A DNA stretch of 64,000 nucleotides, taken from Micrococcus sp. EYE_212. GTDB lineage: Bacteria; Actinomycetota; Actinomycetes; Actinomycetales; Micrococcaceae. Both the position numbers and the translations under genes were made by a program. Position 1 is the first letter of the stretch, and each line of letters begins with the position of its first letter. Below the pieces are notes generated by a model. It had not been told where the DNA came from, searched no databases, and saw only the letters and a program-made list of their open reading frames with translations. This document shows positions 45,772 through 53,418 of the stretch, piece by piece. The stretch covers positions 62,001 through 126,000 of the forward strand of contig NZ_JAHXOZ010000005.1 of NCBI RefSeq assembly GCF_023147585.1, given 5' to 3'.

Positions 45772-46292
45772 GCGGTCTCCTCCGAGGTCGGGGCTGCGGG
45801 CTCGGCCAGGCGGACGAGCACCTGGGCCTTGGTCAGCACGCGGGGCTTGTCCAGGGCGGGGTCGTTCACCGTGAGGTCGATCCGGACGGTGCCGGCGGCC
45901 TCGTCCACGACGCCCACCGTGCCGGTGACCTCGAGGCGTGCGCCGGCCAGGGGCGCGCCGTCGTCGTCGGCCCGGCCCGTGGTGTCTGCGACGGGGACCA
46001 TGCCCGTGAAGCGCGTCTGGTAGTCCACCACCGCCCCGGGATCCCCGGCCCAGTCGGTGACGAGCTGCACCGCGGCGCCCATGGTGAGCATGCCGTGGGC
46101 GATCACACCGGGCAGTCCCACCCCCGTGGCGAACGACTCGGACCAGTGGATCGGGTTGTGGTCGCCGGAGGCGCCCGCGTAGGCCACCAGGTCGGCGCGC
46201 GTGAGTGCGACGGTCCGGGAGCCGATGACGTCGCCCTTGGCGAGGTCGGACAGGCGCGGGGCGTTCTGCGGGCCGATGTGCTGCGCGCTCAT
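45768..46292 (-). CDS. MaoC-type hydratase (HadB-like)
   Basis: 174 residues, hot-dog fold. Hydratase motif AGASGDHNPIHWSE (Asp-His dyad) at about residues 39-52, followed by GVIAHGMLTMGAAV. It is expected to hydrate enoyl thioesters. With the partner gene upstream it resembles the HadA-HadB pair that in mycobacteria dehydrates fatty-acyl chains; many non-mycolate Actinobacteria keep this pair next to murB. Overlaps murB and the partner gene by one to four bases. Confidence 0.85.
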   Translation of the reverse strand: MSAQHIGPQNAPRLSDLAKGDVIGSRTVALTRADLVAYAGASGDHNPIHWSESFATGVGLPGVIAHGMLTMGAAVQLVTDWAGDPGAVVDYQTRFTGMVPVADTTGRADDDGAPLAGARLEVTGTVGVVDEAAGTVRIDLTVNDPALDKPRVLTKAQVLVRLAEPAAPTSEETA

Positions 46293-46741
46293 CAGGCCTT
46301 CTCTCCGCGGATCAGCAGGGTGGAGGTCACGGTCGAGACCGGCGCGCCGGCGGCGTCGGCGATCTCGGTGACGGTGGTGACCATGTCGTTGCCGCCGAGC
46401 GACTTCACGGAGGCGATCCTCACCGTGGCGGTGACCTCGTCCCCGGCCACGAGCGGGCGGTGGTGGGTGAAGCGCTCCTCCGCGTGCAGCACGCGGGAGA
46501 AGTCGATGCCCACCTCCGGGTCGTTCACGGCGGCGGCCTCGGCGCGCTGCGCGATCACGACGGCGAACGTCGGCGGGGCGACGAGGTCGGCATGGCCGAG
46601 GGCTCGGGCGGCCTCGACGTCGTGGTGGGCGGGGTGCTGCGCCTGGACGGCGGAGGCGAAGGCGCGGACGGCCTCCCGGCCCACCTGGAAGGGGGGCGCG
46701 GGCGGATAGCTCCGCCCGGCGGCGCTGGGGTTCACGGGCAC
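46292..46741 (-). CDS. MaoC-like N-terminal domain protein (HadA-like)
   Basis: 149 residues, FAS1-DH N-terminal type hot-dog fold: VGREAVRAFASAVQAQHPAHHDVEAARALGHADLVAPPTFAVV and HAEERFTHHRPLVAGDEVTATVRI. It lacks the catalytic Asp-His motif, as expected for the HadA-like stabilising subunit. GTG 46741 has AGGAG at 6 bases; a -10 (TAGGCT) lies 39 bases upstream. First gene of the hadAB-like-murB operon. Confidence 0.82.
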   Translation of the reverse strand: MPVNPSAAGRSYPPAPPFQVGREAVRAFASAVQAQHPAHHDVEAARALGHADLVAPPTFAVVIAQRAEAAAVNDPEVGIDFSRVLHAEERFTHHRPLVAGDEVTATVRIASVKSLGGNDMVTTVTEIADAAGAPVSTVTSTLLIRGEKA

Positions 46742-46779
46742 GCGTGGCTCCTGATCAGACGGGGTCCGGACTGCGCACC

Positions 46780-46785
46780 AGCCTA
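46780..46785 (-). promoter_or_regulatory. -10 box of HadA-like/murB operon
   Basis: TAGGCT on the minus strand with a leader of about 30 bases to GTG 46741, leaving room for the AGGAG site. Confidence 0.5.
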
Positions 46786-46881
46786 CCGCCGGGGCCGGAC
46801 ACGACGGCGGTCCGAGAGCCGGGGCGGGCGACCCGACGGCCGGAGACGTCGGCTCCGGGATCGGCGGCGACGGTGCGGGCC

Positions 46882-47202
46882 TCAGCCGCGAGGCCGCCCG
46901 CCCTGGCGACGCGCTGCCTGGCGGAAGCGGACCATCTGGGCCGCCAGATGGACCAGGACGCCCAGGCCCAGTACGACGAGGGCGGCCTGGGAGAGCGGGA
47001 GCCGGTGCGTGGCGGAGCCGACGACGGAGAGCACGATCCCCACGAGGAAGAGGCCGGAGCCGGTCAGCACCATGCGGCGGTACAGGGAGGAGCCGTGCTC
47101 CCACGGGGAGACGAAGCCGGCGGGCTCTCTGCGGCCTGCGGGCCGGGCGGCCGGACGGGCCGCGCCGCCGCGCGAGGGGCTCTGACGGGGGCGCGAGGAC
47201 AT
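46882..47202 (-). CDS. Small membrane protein with basic Pro/Arg N-terminus
   Basis: 106 residues. N-terminal 35 residues are Arg/Pro/Ala-rich, then HGSSLYRRMVLTGSGLFLVGIVLSVVG and LSQAALVVLGLGVLVHLAAQMVRF form two helices (about 44-64 and 72-93). Basic tail. No family recognised. TAGCCT ends 6 bases before ATG, leaderless layout. Confidence 0.65.
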   Translation of the reverse strand: MSSRPRQSPSRGGAARPAARPAGRREPAGFVSPWEHGSSLYRRMVLTGSGLFLVGIVLSVVGSATHRLPLSQAALVVLGLGVLVHLAAQMVRFRQAARRQGGRPRG

Positions 47203-47208
47203 GCCGTC

Positions 47209-47214
47209 AGGCTA
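47209..47214 (-). promoter_or_regulatory. -10 box of small membrane protein at 47202
   Basis: TAGCCT on the minus strand, 6 bases (GACGGC), ATG. Confidence 0.5.
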
Positions 47215-47361
47215 CCGGTCCGCGACGGGATCGTGACCTCCTCGTGATCACTTCGTGAGGGCACGGTTAAACCTGGGAGATCCCTGCACCTTCGGAACGT
47301 CTCGGTTCCATCCGGCTGTCACCATGATCTCCGCGAGCCCTGAGGCGACGCCCCCTGCACC

Positions 47362-48588
47362 CTGATCTCCCGCCGCGGCTTCACCCTGGCCGCGGCCGGC
47401 ACCGTCACCGCCGGAGCCAGCCTCGTGGCTGCCGTCCCGGCCGCCGCCACCACCCAGCTGCTCGCCCTGAGCCCGATCACCCTGAGCCCGATCGCCCTGA
47501 AGTCCCGTCCCTGGTCCTACGGAACCGTCATCGGGACCATCCCCGCCGGGTCGATCGCCACCGCGGTCGGCCCGCGCGAGGGCGAGTGGATCCTCGTGAG
47601 CCACCAGGGGACGGTCGGCTGGGCCGACGGGACCCATCTCGTGCCGGCCGGCGACGCCGCCGCCCGCGTGTACGCGACCAGTGCCGCCTCCCTGCGGGAA
47701 CGCCCGCGCTCCACCGCCGCGGCCGTCGGGGTGATCCCCAGCGGGGCGGTCGTGGCGACCACCGGCGTGATGTCGGGCGAGTGGCAGTCGGTCCGCTGCG
47801 CCGGGACGTGGGGCTGGGCCTACGGCCCCCAGCTGCGGACCCTGACCGAGGCGCCCACCACCCGGTTCCATCAGGCCTTCACCGCGGGCGACGCGTCCTC
47901 CGTCTACCACGTCTACGCGGACGGCCTGGATCTCGTGAAGCCCGCGGGCCTGGCGTGGTTCTTCGACGGCGACTACTTCTCGGCCGACCGCTCCCGCGTG
48001 CTGCGGCCTGACGGCACCGAGATGCGCGGGATCGCCGCGGAGGCCAACCGTCGCAACTGCGTCCTCGTGGCCGTGGTCACCCCCGCCCCGTACGAGACCG
48101 GCTACGGCTACACGTGGTGGCGCAACCGCCCGCGCAACGGCGCCTGGTACCGGCAGCTCAACGCCCACCTGAGGGGTCGGTTCCCGTTCATCTCCGCCGC
48201 CCGCCAGTGGATGATCGGCTACTCCGGCGGCCCCGAGTTCATCTCCATGCACCTCATGGCCGAGCGCCAGTTCGAGGTCTGGCGCGGAGCGGGGGCGACC
48301 ATCGTGGGCGGCGGAACCCCCCCTGCCTCGGTGGACTCCACCAGCCCGTCCTTCCGACGCGTCCAGGCGACCTGGCACGTGAACGGCGGGGACGTGGCCG
48401 GGGAGACGATCCCGCCCACCTGGTCCGCCCTGAGCGCCGCGACGGCAGGAGAGCGGCGATACAGAGAGGGCTCCTCCTACCTGCGGACGCGGCTGAACGT
48501 GTACCCCACGGGCGGACACGCCGGCGACGACTTCCGGGCGCTGCTCGCGGCCGACCTGGACCGCGCGGGGTGGGACCGCCTGCGCTGA
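47362..48588 (+). CDS. Tat-exported SH3-domain protein with GxSxG motif (start uncertain)
   Basis: About 408 residues. Twin-arginine signal ISRRGFTLAAAG then a hydrophobic run and AVPAAA cleavage region (about residues 1-30). Two SH3-like repeats follow (about 50-95 and 100-150: SRPWSYGTVIGTIPAGSIA and ERPRSTAAAVGVIPSGAVV). The second half contains WFFDGDYF, WWRNRP and GYSGGPEF, a GxSxG nucleophile elbow, suggesting an alpha/beta hydrolase. No ATG, GTG or TTG precedes the signal in frame; the first possible start is CTG 47362. An ATG at 47324 is in another frame and stops at a TGA overlapping that CTG. A CTG start, a frameshift or sequence error are all possible; GTG 47425 would destroy the signal peptide. 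Confidence 0.65.
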   Translation: MISRRGFTLAAAGTVTAGASLVAAVPAAATTQLLALSPITLSPIALKSRPWSYGTVIGTIPAGSIATAVGPREGEWILVSHQGTVGWADGTHLVPAGDAAARVYATSAASLRERPRSTAAAVGVIPSGAVVATTGVMSGEWQSVRCAGTWGWAYGPQLRTLTEAPTTRFHQAFTAGDASSVYHVYADGLDLVKPAGLAWFFDGDYFSADRSRVLRPDGTEMRGIAAEANRRNCVLVAVVTPAPYETGYGYTWWRNRPRNGAWYRQLNAHLRGRFPFISAARQWMIGYSGGPEFISMHLMAERQFEVWRGAGATIVGGGTPPASVDSTSPSFRRVQATWHVNGGDVAGETIPPTWSALSAATAGERRYREGSSYLRTRLNVYPTGGHAGDDFRALLAADLDRAGWDRLR

Positions 48589-48591
48589 GGG

Positions 48592-48622
48592 GCGTCGGCA
48601 CCCCGCACGGGGGTGCCGACGC
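48592..48622 (+). terminator. First of two terminators after the SH3 gene
   Basis: 13-bp stem (48592-48604 with 48610-48622), 4 bases after the stop codon. Confidence 0.7.
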
Positions 48623-48623
48623 A

Positions 48624-48657
48624 GAAGGACCCGGCCTCCGTGGAGGCCGGGTCCTTC
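48624..48657. terminator. Second terminator, between SH3 gene and tRNA-Met
   Basis: 16-bp perfect stem (48624-48639 with 48642-48657) with a minimal loop. Serves the plus-strand gene and, from the other side, the tRNA-Met transcript 8 bases away. Confidence 0.8.
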
Positions 48658-48664
48658 GTGTTCG

Positions 48665-48738
48665 TAGCGGCGGGGGGACTCGATCCCCCGACCTCACGAT
48701 TATGAGTCGTGCGCTCTAACCAGCTGAGCTACACCGCC
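48665..48738 (-). tRNA. tRNA-Met (CAT)
   Basis: 74-base cloverleaf on the minus strand. Acceptor starts GGCGGTG, anticodon loop CTCATAA, T loop ATCGAGT, discriminator A. Normal 1-72 pairing (G-U) and no CGCGG-type initiator features, so elongator Met rather than fMet; a tRNA-Ile2 reading (modified CAT) cannot be excluded by eye. Confidence 0.92.
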
Positions 48739-48740
48739 AC

Positions 48741-48794
48741 GACATGAGAGCGCCCGCGCTCGCGGCGCATGCCGAGAGAACGGGCTCTCATGTC
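48741..48794. repeat. Inverted repeat between tRNA-Met and tRNA-Thr
   Basis: GACATGAGAG (48741-48750) pairs with CTCTCATGTC (48785-48794), with cccg/cggg just inside after a 2-base bulge. It would fold the spacer of a joint tRNA precursor and could be a processing stem. Confidence 0.45.
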
Positions 48795-48796
48795 AG

Positions 48797-48868
48797 AGCC
48801 CCGACCGGGAATCGATCCCGGGACCTCCATCTTACCAAGATGGCGCTCTACCACTGAGCTATCGGGGC
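48797..48868 (-). tRNA. tRNA-Thr (GGT)
   Basis: 72-base cloverleaf: acceptor GCCCCGA with TCGGGGC, D arm AGCTCAGTGGTAGAGC, anticodon loop TTGGTAA, T loop ATCGATT, discriminator T. No encoded CCA. Confidence 0.96.
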
Positions 48869-48879
48869 AACGAGGTGAA

Positions 48880-48909
48880 ACCCTACCAGGTGTTCGCGCA
48901 GAGTTCCAA
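48880..48909 (-). promoter_or_regulatory. tRNA-Thr/tRNA-Met promoter
   Basis: Minus-strand -35 TTGGAA (48904-48909), 18-base spacer, -10 TAGGGT (48880-48885). Transcription would start about 5 bases before the tRNA. Confidence 0.6.
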
Positions 48910-48955
48910 CTCGCAGGTGGGCGGCGCCGAGACGGGGCCCGGCGCCGCCCCGGCA

Positions 48956-51199
48956 TCAGCGGCGCGGGCCGCCGTCGCGACGCTCCTGGGCGCCCCAGCG
49001 GGGCTTCTTCGGGCCGGCCGAGGGGCCGCGGTCCGAGCGGAACCCGCCGCGGTCCTCGCGGTCCTTCCTGAAGCCGCCGGTGCGCTCCTCACGGCCGCCG
49101 AAGCCGCCGCGGTCGTCACGGTCCTTGCGGAACCCGCCGCCGTGGCCGCGGTCGTCACGGTCCTTCCGGAACCCGCCGCCGTGGCCGCGGTCGTCACGGT
49201 CCTTCCGGAACCCGCCGCCGTGGCCGCGGTCGTCACGGTCCTTGCGGAACCCGCCCCGGCCGCCGCGCTCGCCACGGTCATCGCCGTCGCGCTCCCCGCG
49301 CGTCGGGCGCCCGGTGTCCTTGCGCATGTTGAGCCGGCGCCCGTTGATCTCAGCGCGCCCGGCGGCCTCGAGCTGGGCCGGGGTGAGGTCGGCGGGCAGC
49401 TCGACGAGCGAGTGGTTTCCGCGCAGGTCGATCGCGCCGATCTGGGAGGCGGGCAGGCCCACCTCGTTGGCGAGGGCGCCCACGATGTTGCCGGGCTTCA
49501 CGCGGTCCGTGTGGCCCACGCCGATCCAGTACGTGGCGTTGCCGGCCGCGGGCTCGCGGGCCGGGCCACGGGAGCCGCGCCCGTCCGCGCTGCCGCCGCG
49601 CTCGGGACGGTCCTGGCCCCCACGGCCCTCGCGCTCGGTGCGCGCACGGCCCGTGTGGGTGGGGATGTCCTGCTCGGTGGAGAGCAGCGGGCGGCCGCCC
49701 TGCGCCATCATGGCGAGGGCCGCGCCCACGCGGGACGGCTCGATCTCGTGCTGCTCCACGTACTCGTCGACGAGGCCGGCGAAGGTCTCGAGCTCCTGGT
49801 CGCCGGCGCGCTCAAGCGTCTTGGTGATGGTGTCGGAGAAGCGCTTGAGGCGGGCGGCGTTGACCTTCGCCACGGACGGCACGGCCATCTCCTCGACCTC
49901 CTGGCGCGTGGTGCGCTCGATCTGCTTCAGCAGGTAGCGCTCGCGGGGAGTCATGAAGAGGATGGCGTCGCCCGTGCGGCCCGCGCGGCCGGTACGGCCG
50001 ATGCGGTGCACGTAGGACTCCGCGTCCTGCGGGATGTCGTAGTTCACCACGTGGGAGATGCGCTCCACGTCCAGGCCGCGGGCGGCGACGTCGGTGGCCA
50101 CGAGGATGTCCACGCGGCCGGCCTTGAGGTCCTCCACGGTCTTCTCGCGCTGCTTCTGCGCGATGTCACCGGAGATGGCCACGGCCTTGAAGCCGGCGCG
50201 GGTGAGGCGCTGGGTCAGCTCCTCGGTGGCGGCGCGGGTGCGGACGAAGGCGATGACGCCGTCGTGGTCCTCGGTCTCGAGGATGCGGGTCATGGCCTCG
50301 AGCTTGTACTGGTGGCCCACCTGCAGGTAGCGCTGGCGGATGGTGGCGGACGTCGTGGACTGACGGGACACGGCCACCTCCTCCGGGGAGTTCAGGTACT
50401 GCGCGGAGATGCGGCGGATGGCCGGCGGCATGGTGGCCGAGAACAGCGCGGTCTGCTTCGACGCGGGGGTGGACGCGAGGATGCGGTCCACCTCCTCGGC
50501 GAAGCCCATGCGCAGCATCTCGTCCGCCTCGTCCAGCACAAGGGTCTGCAGCTGGGAGAGGTCCAGGGAGCCGCGCTCGATGTGGTCGATCACGCGGCCG
50601 GGGGTGCCGACGACGACCTGGGCGCCGCGGCGCAGCGCCGAGAGCTGGGGGCCGTAGGGCGAGCCGCCGTAGACGGCCAGCACGGACACGTCGCCGAGAT
50701 GCTTGGCGTACGCGTCGAAGGCCTCGGCGAGCTGGAGCGCCAGCTCGCGCGTGGGGGCCAGGGCGAGGATCTGCGGGGCGTCGGCGCGCCCGTTGACGTC
50801 CGAGGCCTCCGCCAGGCGGGAGAGCGCCGGCAGCGCGAACGCGCCGGTCTTGCCGGTGCCCGTCTGGGCGAGGCCCACGACGTCGCGGCCCTCGAGCAGC
50901 AGCGGGATGGTCGCCTCCTGGATGGGCGAGGGCGCGGTGTAGCCCAGGTCCTCGATCGCGGCGAGGACGCGTGCGTCCAGGCCGAGGTCCAGGAAGGTGG
51001 GGCCGGCCGGCTCGTCCTGCTCGGCCTCGACCGAGTCGGTGTCGTCCTGCTCGGAGGTGAGGTCGGCCTCCGGCGAGGCCTCGGGGGCGTCGGCGGCCAG
51101 GGACTCGGGAGTCTCGTCCGACGGCGGGGCGGCGAGGGCCTCGTCCGAGACGATCGGATCCTGGTTCTCGGCGGCCTGGGGGGTGTCATGGATCGACAT
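48956..51199 (-). CDS. DEAD-box RNA helicase with DbpA-type RNA-binding domain and RG-rich tail
   Basis: 747 residues (DeaD/CsdA type). An acidic N-terminal stretch (about 1-65) is followed by the helicase core: Q motif PSPIQEATIP, AQTGTGKT (motif I), PTRELALQ, TPGR, DEAD (II), SAT (III), VATDVAARGLD (V) and HRIGRTGRAG (VI). A DbpA-like RNA-binding domain (ATYWIGVGHTDRVKPGNIVGAL) is near 555-640. The last about 110 residues are Arg/Gly/Asp-rich with a 13-residue unit repeated nearly four times. It probably unwinds rRNA or mRNA structure in the cold. ATG 51199 has AGGAGG at 7 bases and a long leader. Confidence 0.93.
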   Translation of the reverse strand: MSIHDTPQAAENQDPIVSDEALAAPPSDETPESLAADAPEASPEADLTSEQDDTDSVEAEQDEPAGPTFLDLGLDARVLAAIEDLGYTAPSPIQEATIPLLLEGRDVVGLAQTGTGKTGAFALPALSRLAEASDVNGRADAPQILALAPTRELALQLAEAFDAYAKHLGDVSVLAVYGGSPYGPQLSALRRGAQVVVGTPGRVIDHIERGSLDLSQLQTLVLDEADEMLRMGFAEEVDRILASTPASKQTALFSATMPPAIRRISAQYLNSPEEVAVSRQSTTSATIRQRYLQVGHQYKLEAMTRILETEDHDGVIAFVRTRAATEELTQRLTRAGFKAVAISGDIAQKQREKTVEDLKAGRVDILVATDVAARGLDVERISHVVNYDIPQDAESYVHRIGRTGRAGRTGDAILFMTPRERYLLKQIERTTRQEVEEMAVPSVAKVNAARLKRFSDTITKTLERAGDQELETFAGLVDEYVEQHEIEPSRVGAALAMMAQGGRPLLSTEQDIPTHTGRARTEREGRGGQDRPERGGSADGRGSRGPAREPAAGNATYWIGVGHTDRVKPGNIVGALANEVGLPASQIGAIDLRGNHSLVELPADLTPAQLEAAGRAEINGRRLNMRKDTGRPTRGERDGDDRGERGGRGGFRKDRDDRGHGGGFRKDRDDRGHGGGFRKDRDDRGHGGGFRKDRDDRGGFGGREERTGGFRKDREDRGGFRSDRGPSAGPKKPRWGAQERRDGGPRR
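49107..49256 (-). repeat. 39-bp tandem repeat inside helicase tail
   Basis: About 3.8 copies starting at 49107, 49146, 49185 and 49224, each coding GGFRKDRDDRGHG-type units. Copies are nearly identical at DNA level (a few G/C changes), so copy number may vary between strains. Confidence 0.85.
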
Positions 51200-51428
51200 G
51201 GGTGTCCTCCTGAGGGGGTGCGCAGGCGGCACTCAGCGGCGACGGTCGCGGGTCGTCGTCGAGGGTGCGGGTCTGCTGGGGGAATGGGAAACCGTTCACC
51301 CGGCGAGCCCCCGGGACCACGACGTTCGTGGTCCTCACACACATCTGCACGACATCTGCAACACCGGCGTGGCACACGCGTCCACGCTCATTCACTCAGG
51401 GGGGTAAGTCCGGATACCGGTCCCCACC

Positions 51429-51434
51429 ACTGTA
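51429..51434 (-). promoter_or_regulatory. -10 candidate of helicase gene
   Basis: TACAGT on the minus strand, no clear -35. Leader would be about 220 bases. Confidence 0.35.
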
Positions 51435-51497
51435 CGCCCCCGCGTCCGCTCGGGCGAGACCCGACGGTGTGCCGTGCAGCACCGTCCGCGGCGACGC

Positions 51498-51503
51498 TAG
51501 GCT
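51498..51503 (+). promoter_or_regulatory. -10 box of gene at 51510
   Basis: TAGGCT, 6 bases (CGGAGC), GTG. Leaderless layout. Confidence 0.5.
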
Positions 51504-51509
51504 CGGAGC

Positions 51510-52121
51510 GTGGCAGACAACAGCAGTGACCACCGTCTCGCACGTGCCGCCGGCCGTGCCACCCGGGCCTTCCAGGAGCGGCAGCGCGCGGACGACGCGC
51601 GACTGCGCGAGGAGCGCGCCCGCCTGCGGCGCGAGGACGAGGAACGGCTCGCGGACCGTCGCGCGGCCCGGGTCCGCGCGCTGGACGAGCGCGACGCCGC
51701 CGAGGCCGGTCTCGAGCACCCGCTCCTGCGCCTGGCGCGGATCTGGTGGATCGCCGTCGCCGTCCTCCTCTCGGCCCTGTCCGCCGCACTGCTCTGGAGG
51801 GGCGCGCAGGCGGAGCGAGAGGGCGGTCCGGTGACCGACCCGCTGACGGGGATCGAGTCCGTGGGACCGCTCGGCGGCGCCACGGGCCAGTACATGCTGG
51901 GCGGGCTCGCCGGGATCCTCGCGCTGGCTGCCCTGTGGGGCTGGATCGGGCTGCTGCGCCGCCGCCGCGGGGCGATCTCCTCCCTCACGTTCCTCACCCT
52001 GGTGGTGGCCGTCCCCTCGTTCCTGCGCGGCAACGCGCTCCTGATCGCGCTCGCGGTGCTGCTGATCATCGGCACCGCGCTCGTGTGGCTGCCGCCCGTG
52101 CGCTCGCGCGTGCGGCGCTGA
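51510..52121 (+). CDS. Membrane protein with charged N-terminal coiled region
   Basis: 203 residues. Residues 1-70 are highly charged (RAFQERQRADDARLREERARLRREDEERLADRRAARVRALDER style heptads, probable coiled coil); four helices follow at about 76-95, 124-148, 155-172 and 176-193. Unknown function. Start GTG 51510 from the leaderless layout. Divergent from the helicase and convergent with the amidohydrolase. Confidence 0.7.
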   Translation: MADNSSDHRLARAAGRATRAFQERQRADDARLREERARLRREDEERLADRRAARVRALDERDAAEAGLEHPLLRLARIWWIAVAVLLSALSAALLWRGAQAEREGGPVTDPLTGIESVGPLGGATGQYMLGGLAGILALAALWGWIGLLRRRRGAISSLTFLTLVVAVPSFLRGNALLIALAVLLIIGTALVWLPPVRSRVRR

Positions 52122-52134
52122 GCGCCGTCCGCGC

Positions 52135-53343
52135 TCAGTCCTCCACGGGCCGCGTGGGCGCGACGACGGGGCGTGCCGCCGCGGTGTCGTACTCCATGAC
52201 CGGGCGCCCGCCGATCCAGACCCGCAGGGCGCGCTGCATGACGTCCAGCGGGTCCCCGCTCCACAGCACGAGGTCGGCGTCCTTGCCCGGGGCGAGCGAG
52301 CCGATGCGGTCCGCGAGGCCCAGCACCTTCGCGGGGTTCAGCGTGATGGCCCGCAGCGCGGTCTCCGGGTCCAGGCCCTCCTTGACGGACAGCGCCGCCT
52401 GGTAGACGAGGAAGTCGATCGGGATGACGGGGTGATCCGTGATGATGCTGATCTCCACGCCCGCGCGCGCCAGGCGCCCCGGGTTGCGCATCGAGCGGCC
52501 GCGCAGCTCCGGCTTGGACTTCGTGGTGAACAGCGGGCCGATGAGCACCGGCACGCCCCGCTTCGCGAGCAGGTCGGCGATCGGGTGGGCCTCGGTGCCG
52601 TGGTCCAGCACGAGCTCGTAGCCGAACTCGTCGGCGATGCGCAGGGCGGTGGCGATGTCGTCCGTGCGGTGGCAGTGCTGGCGCCACGGGATCTTCCGCT
52701 CCAGCACGAGGGCGAGGGCCTCCATGTGCGGGTCCGCGGTGAACGGCTTCCCCTCGGCCTCCGCCTCCGCGCGGCGGGCCATGTAGCCCTGCGCCTTCAG
52801 GAACGCCTCGCGGATGACGAGCGCCGTGCCGAGACGCGTGGACGGCGTGCGGCCCTTCTCCTTGTACACGTTCTTGGGGTTCTCCCCCAGCGCCGACTTC
52901 ACGCCCGAGGGGCTGCGCAGCACCATCTCGTCCACGGTGCGGCCGTGGGTGTGCAGGGCCACGGCCTGCCCGCCGATCGGGTTGCCGGAGCCCGGGTTCA
53001 CGTTCACCGTGGTGACGCCGCCCGCGAGCGCGTCCCGGAAGCCCGGCTCGTTGGGGTCCACCGCGTCGATCGCGCGCACGCCCGCCATCACGGGATCGGT
53101 CATCTCGTTGACGTCCGCGGTCGCGCCCACCTCGCCCTCCGCGTGCATGCCCAGGTGCACGTGGGCGTCCACGAAGCCGGGCAGCAGCCACCTCCCCTCG
53201 CAGTCCACGACGTCGGCGCCCGCAGGCACCTCGACCTCGGCTCCCAGCGCGGTGATCCTCCCGTCCTCCACGAGGAGGACGCCGTCGAAGGGCTCGGACT
53301 CGACGGGGACGACATGGGCGTTCGTGAAGGCGATGATGCTCAT
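52135..53343 (-). CDS. Amidohydrolase (imidazolonepropionase-like)
   Basis: 402 residues of the metal-dependent amidohydrolase superfamily. Metal-binding HxH in GFVDAHVHLGMHAEG, metal/Lys region around PWRQHCHRTDDI, His in VLDHGTEAHPI, and metal Asp in ISIITDHPVIP; the C-terminal LAPGKDADLVLWSGDPLD is the small beta-sandwich. The substrate is not clear; proteins like this are annotated as imidazolonepropionase-like, but no hut genes are nearby. ATG 53343 chosen from the TAGTGT box 7 bases upstream; an in-frame GTG 53352 overlaps that box. Lies downstream of metB on the same strand but has its own promoter. Confidence 0.85.
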   Translation of the reverse strand: MSIIAFTNAHVVPVESEPFDGVLLVEDGRITALGAEVEVPAGADVVDCEGRWLLPGFVDAHVHLGMHAEGEVGATADVNEMTDPVMAGVRAIDAVDPNEPGFRDALAGGVTTVNVNPGSGNPIGGQAVALHTHGRTVDEMVLRSPSGVKSALGENPKNVYKEKGRTPSTRLGTALVIREAFLKAQGYMARRAEAEAEGKPFTADPHMEALALVLERKIPWRQHCHRTDDIATALRIADEFGYELVLDHGTEAHPIADLLAKRGVPVLIGPLFTTKSKPELRGRSMRNPGRLARAGVEISIITDHPVIPIDFLVYQAALSVKEGLDPETALRAITLNPAKVLGLADRIGSLAPGKDADLVLWSGDPLDVMQRALRVWIGGRPVMEYDTAAARPVVAPTRPVED

Positions 53344-53350
53344 GTGACCC

Positions 53351-53356
53351 ACACTA
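53351..53356 (-). promoter_or_regulatory. -10 box of amidohydrolase gene
   Basis: TAGTGT on the minus strand, 7 bases (GGGTCAC), ATG 53343. Its first base is the last base of the metB terminator stem. Confidence 0.5.
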
Positions 53357-53396
53357 CGACGCCGGCCGGACCCGCAAGGGGTCCGGCCGGCGTCGT
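53356..53396 (-). terminator. metB terminator
   Basis: Perfect 18-bp stem (53356-53373 with 53379-53396), 5-base loop, 22 bases after the metB stop; touches the amidohydrolase promoter. Confidence 0.85.
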
Positions 53397-53418
53397 GGAC
53401 GGCGCGGGACGCGTGCGC

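Larger units (their letters stand above)
51200..51509. other. Divergent promoter region, helicase leader
   Basis: 310 bases without a gene. It contains the predicted 220-base leader of the helicase mRNA, a -10 candidate for it, and the -10 of the plus-strand gene at 51510. Long leaders are typical of cold-shock helicase mRNAs; I see no certain regulatory stem. Confidence 0.5.

Noticed and set aside
47425-48588. GTG 47425 as the start of the SH3-domain protein
   Set aside because: It would cut off a textbook twin-arginine signal sequence that is open in frame just upstream.
48665-48738. Initiator tRNA-fMet
   Set aside because: The CAT tRNA has a normal paired 1-72 position (G-U) and lacks the three G-C pairs typical of initiators in the anticodon stem.
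49107-49256. Regular repeats that could suggest a CRISPR array
   Set aside because: They are head-to-tail, have no unique spacers, and encode the Arg/Gly/Asp tail of the helicase in frame.
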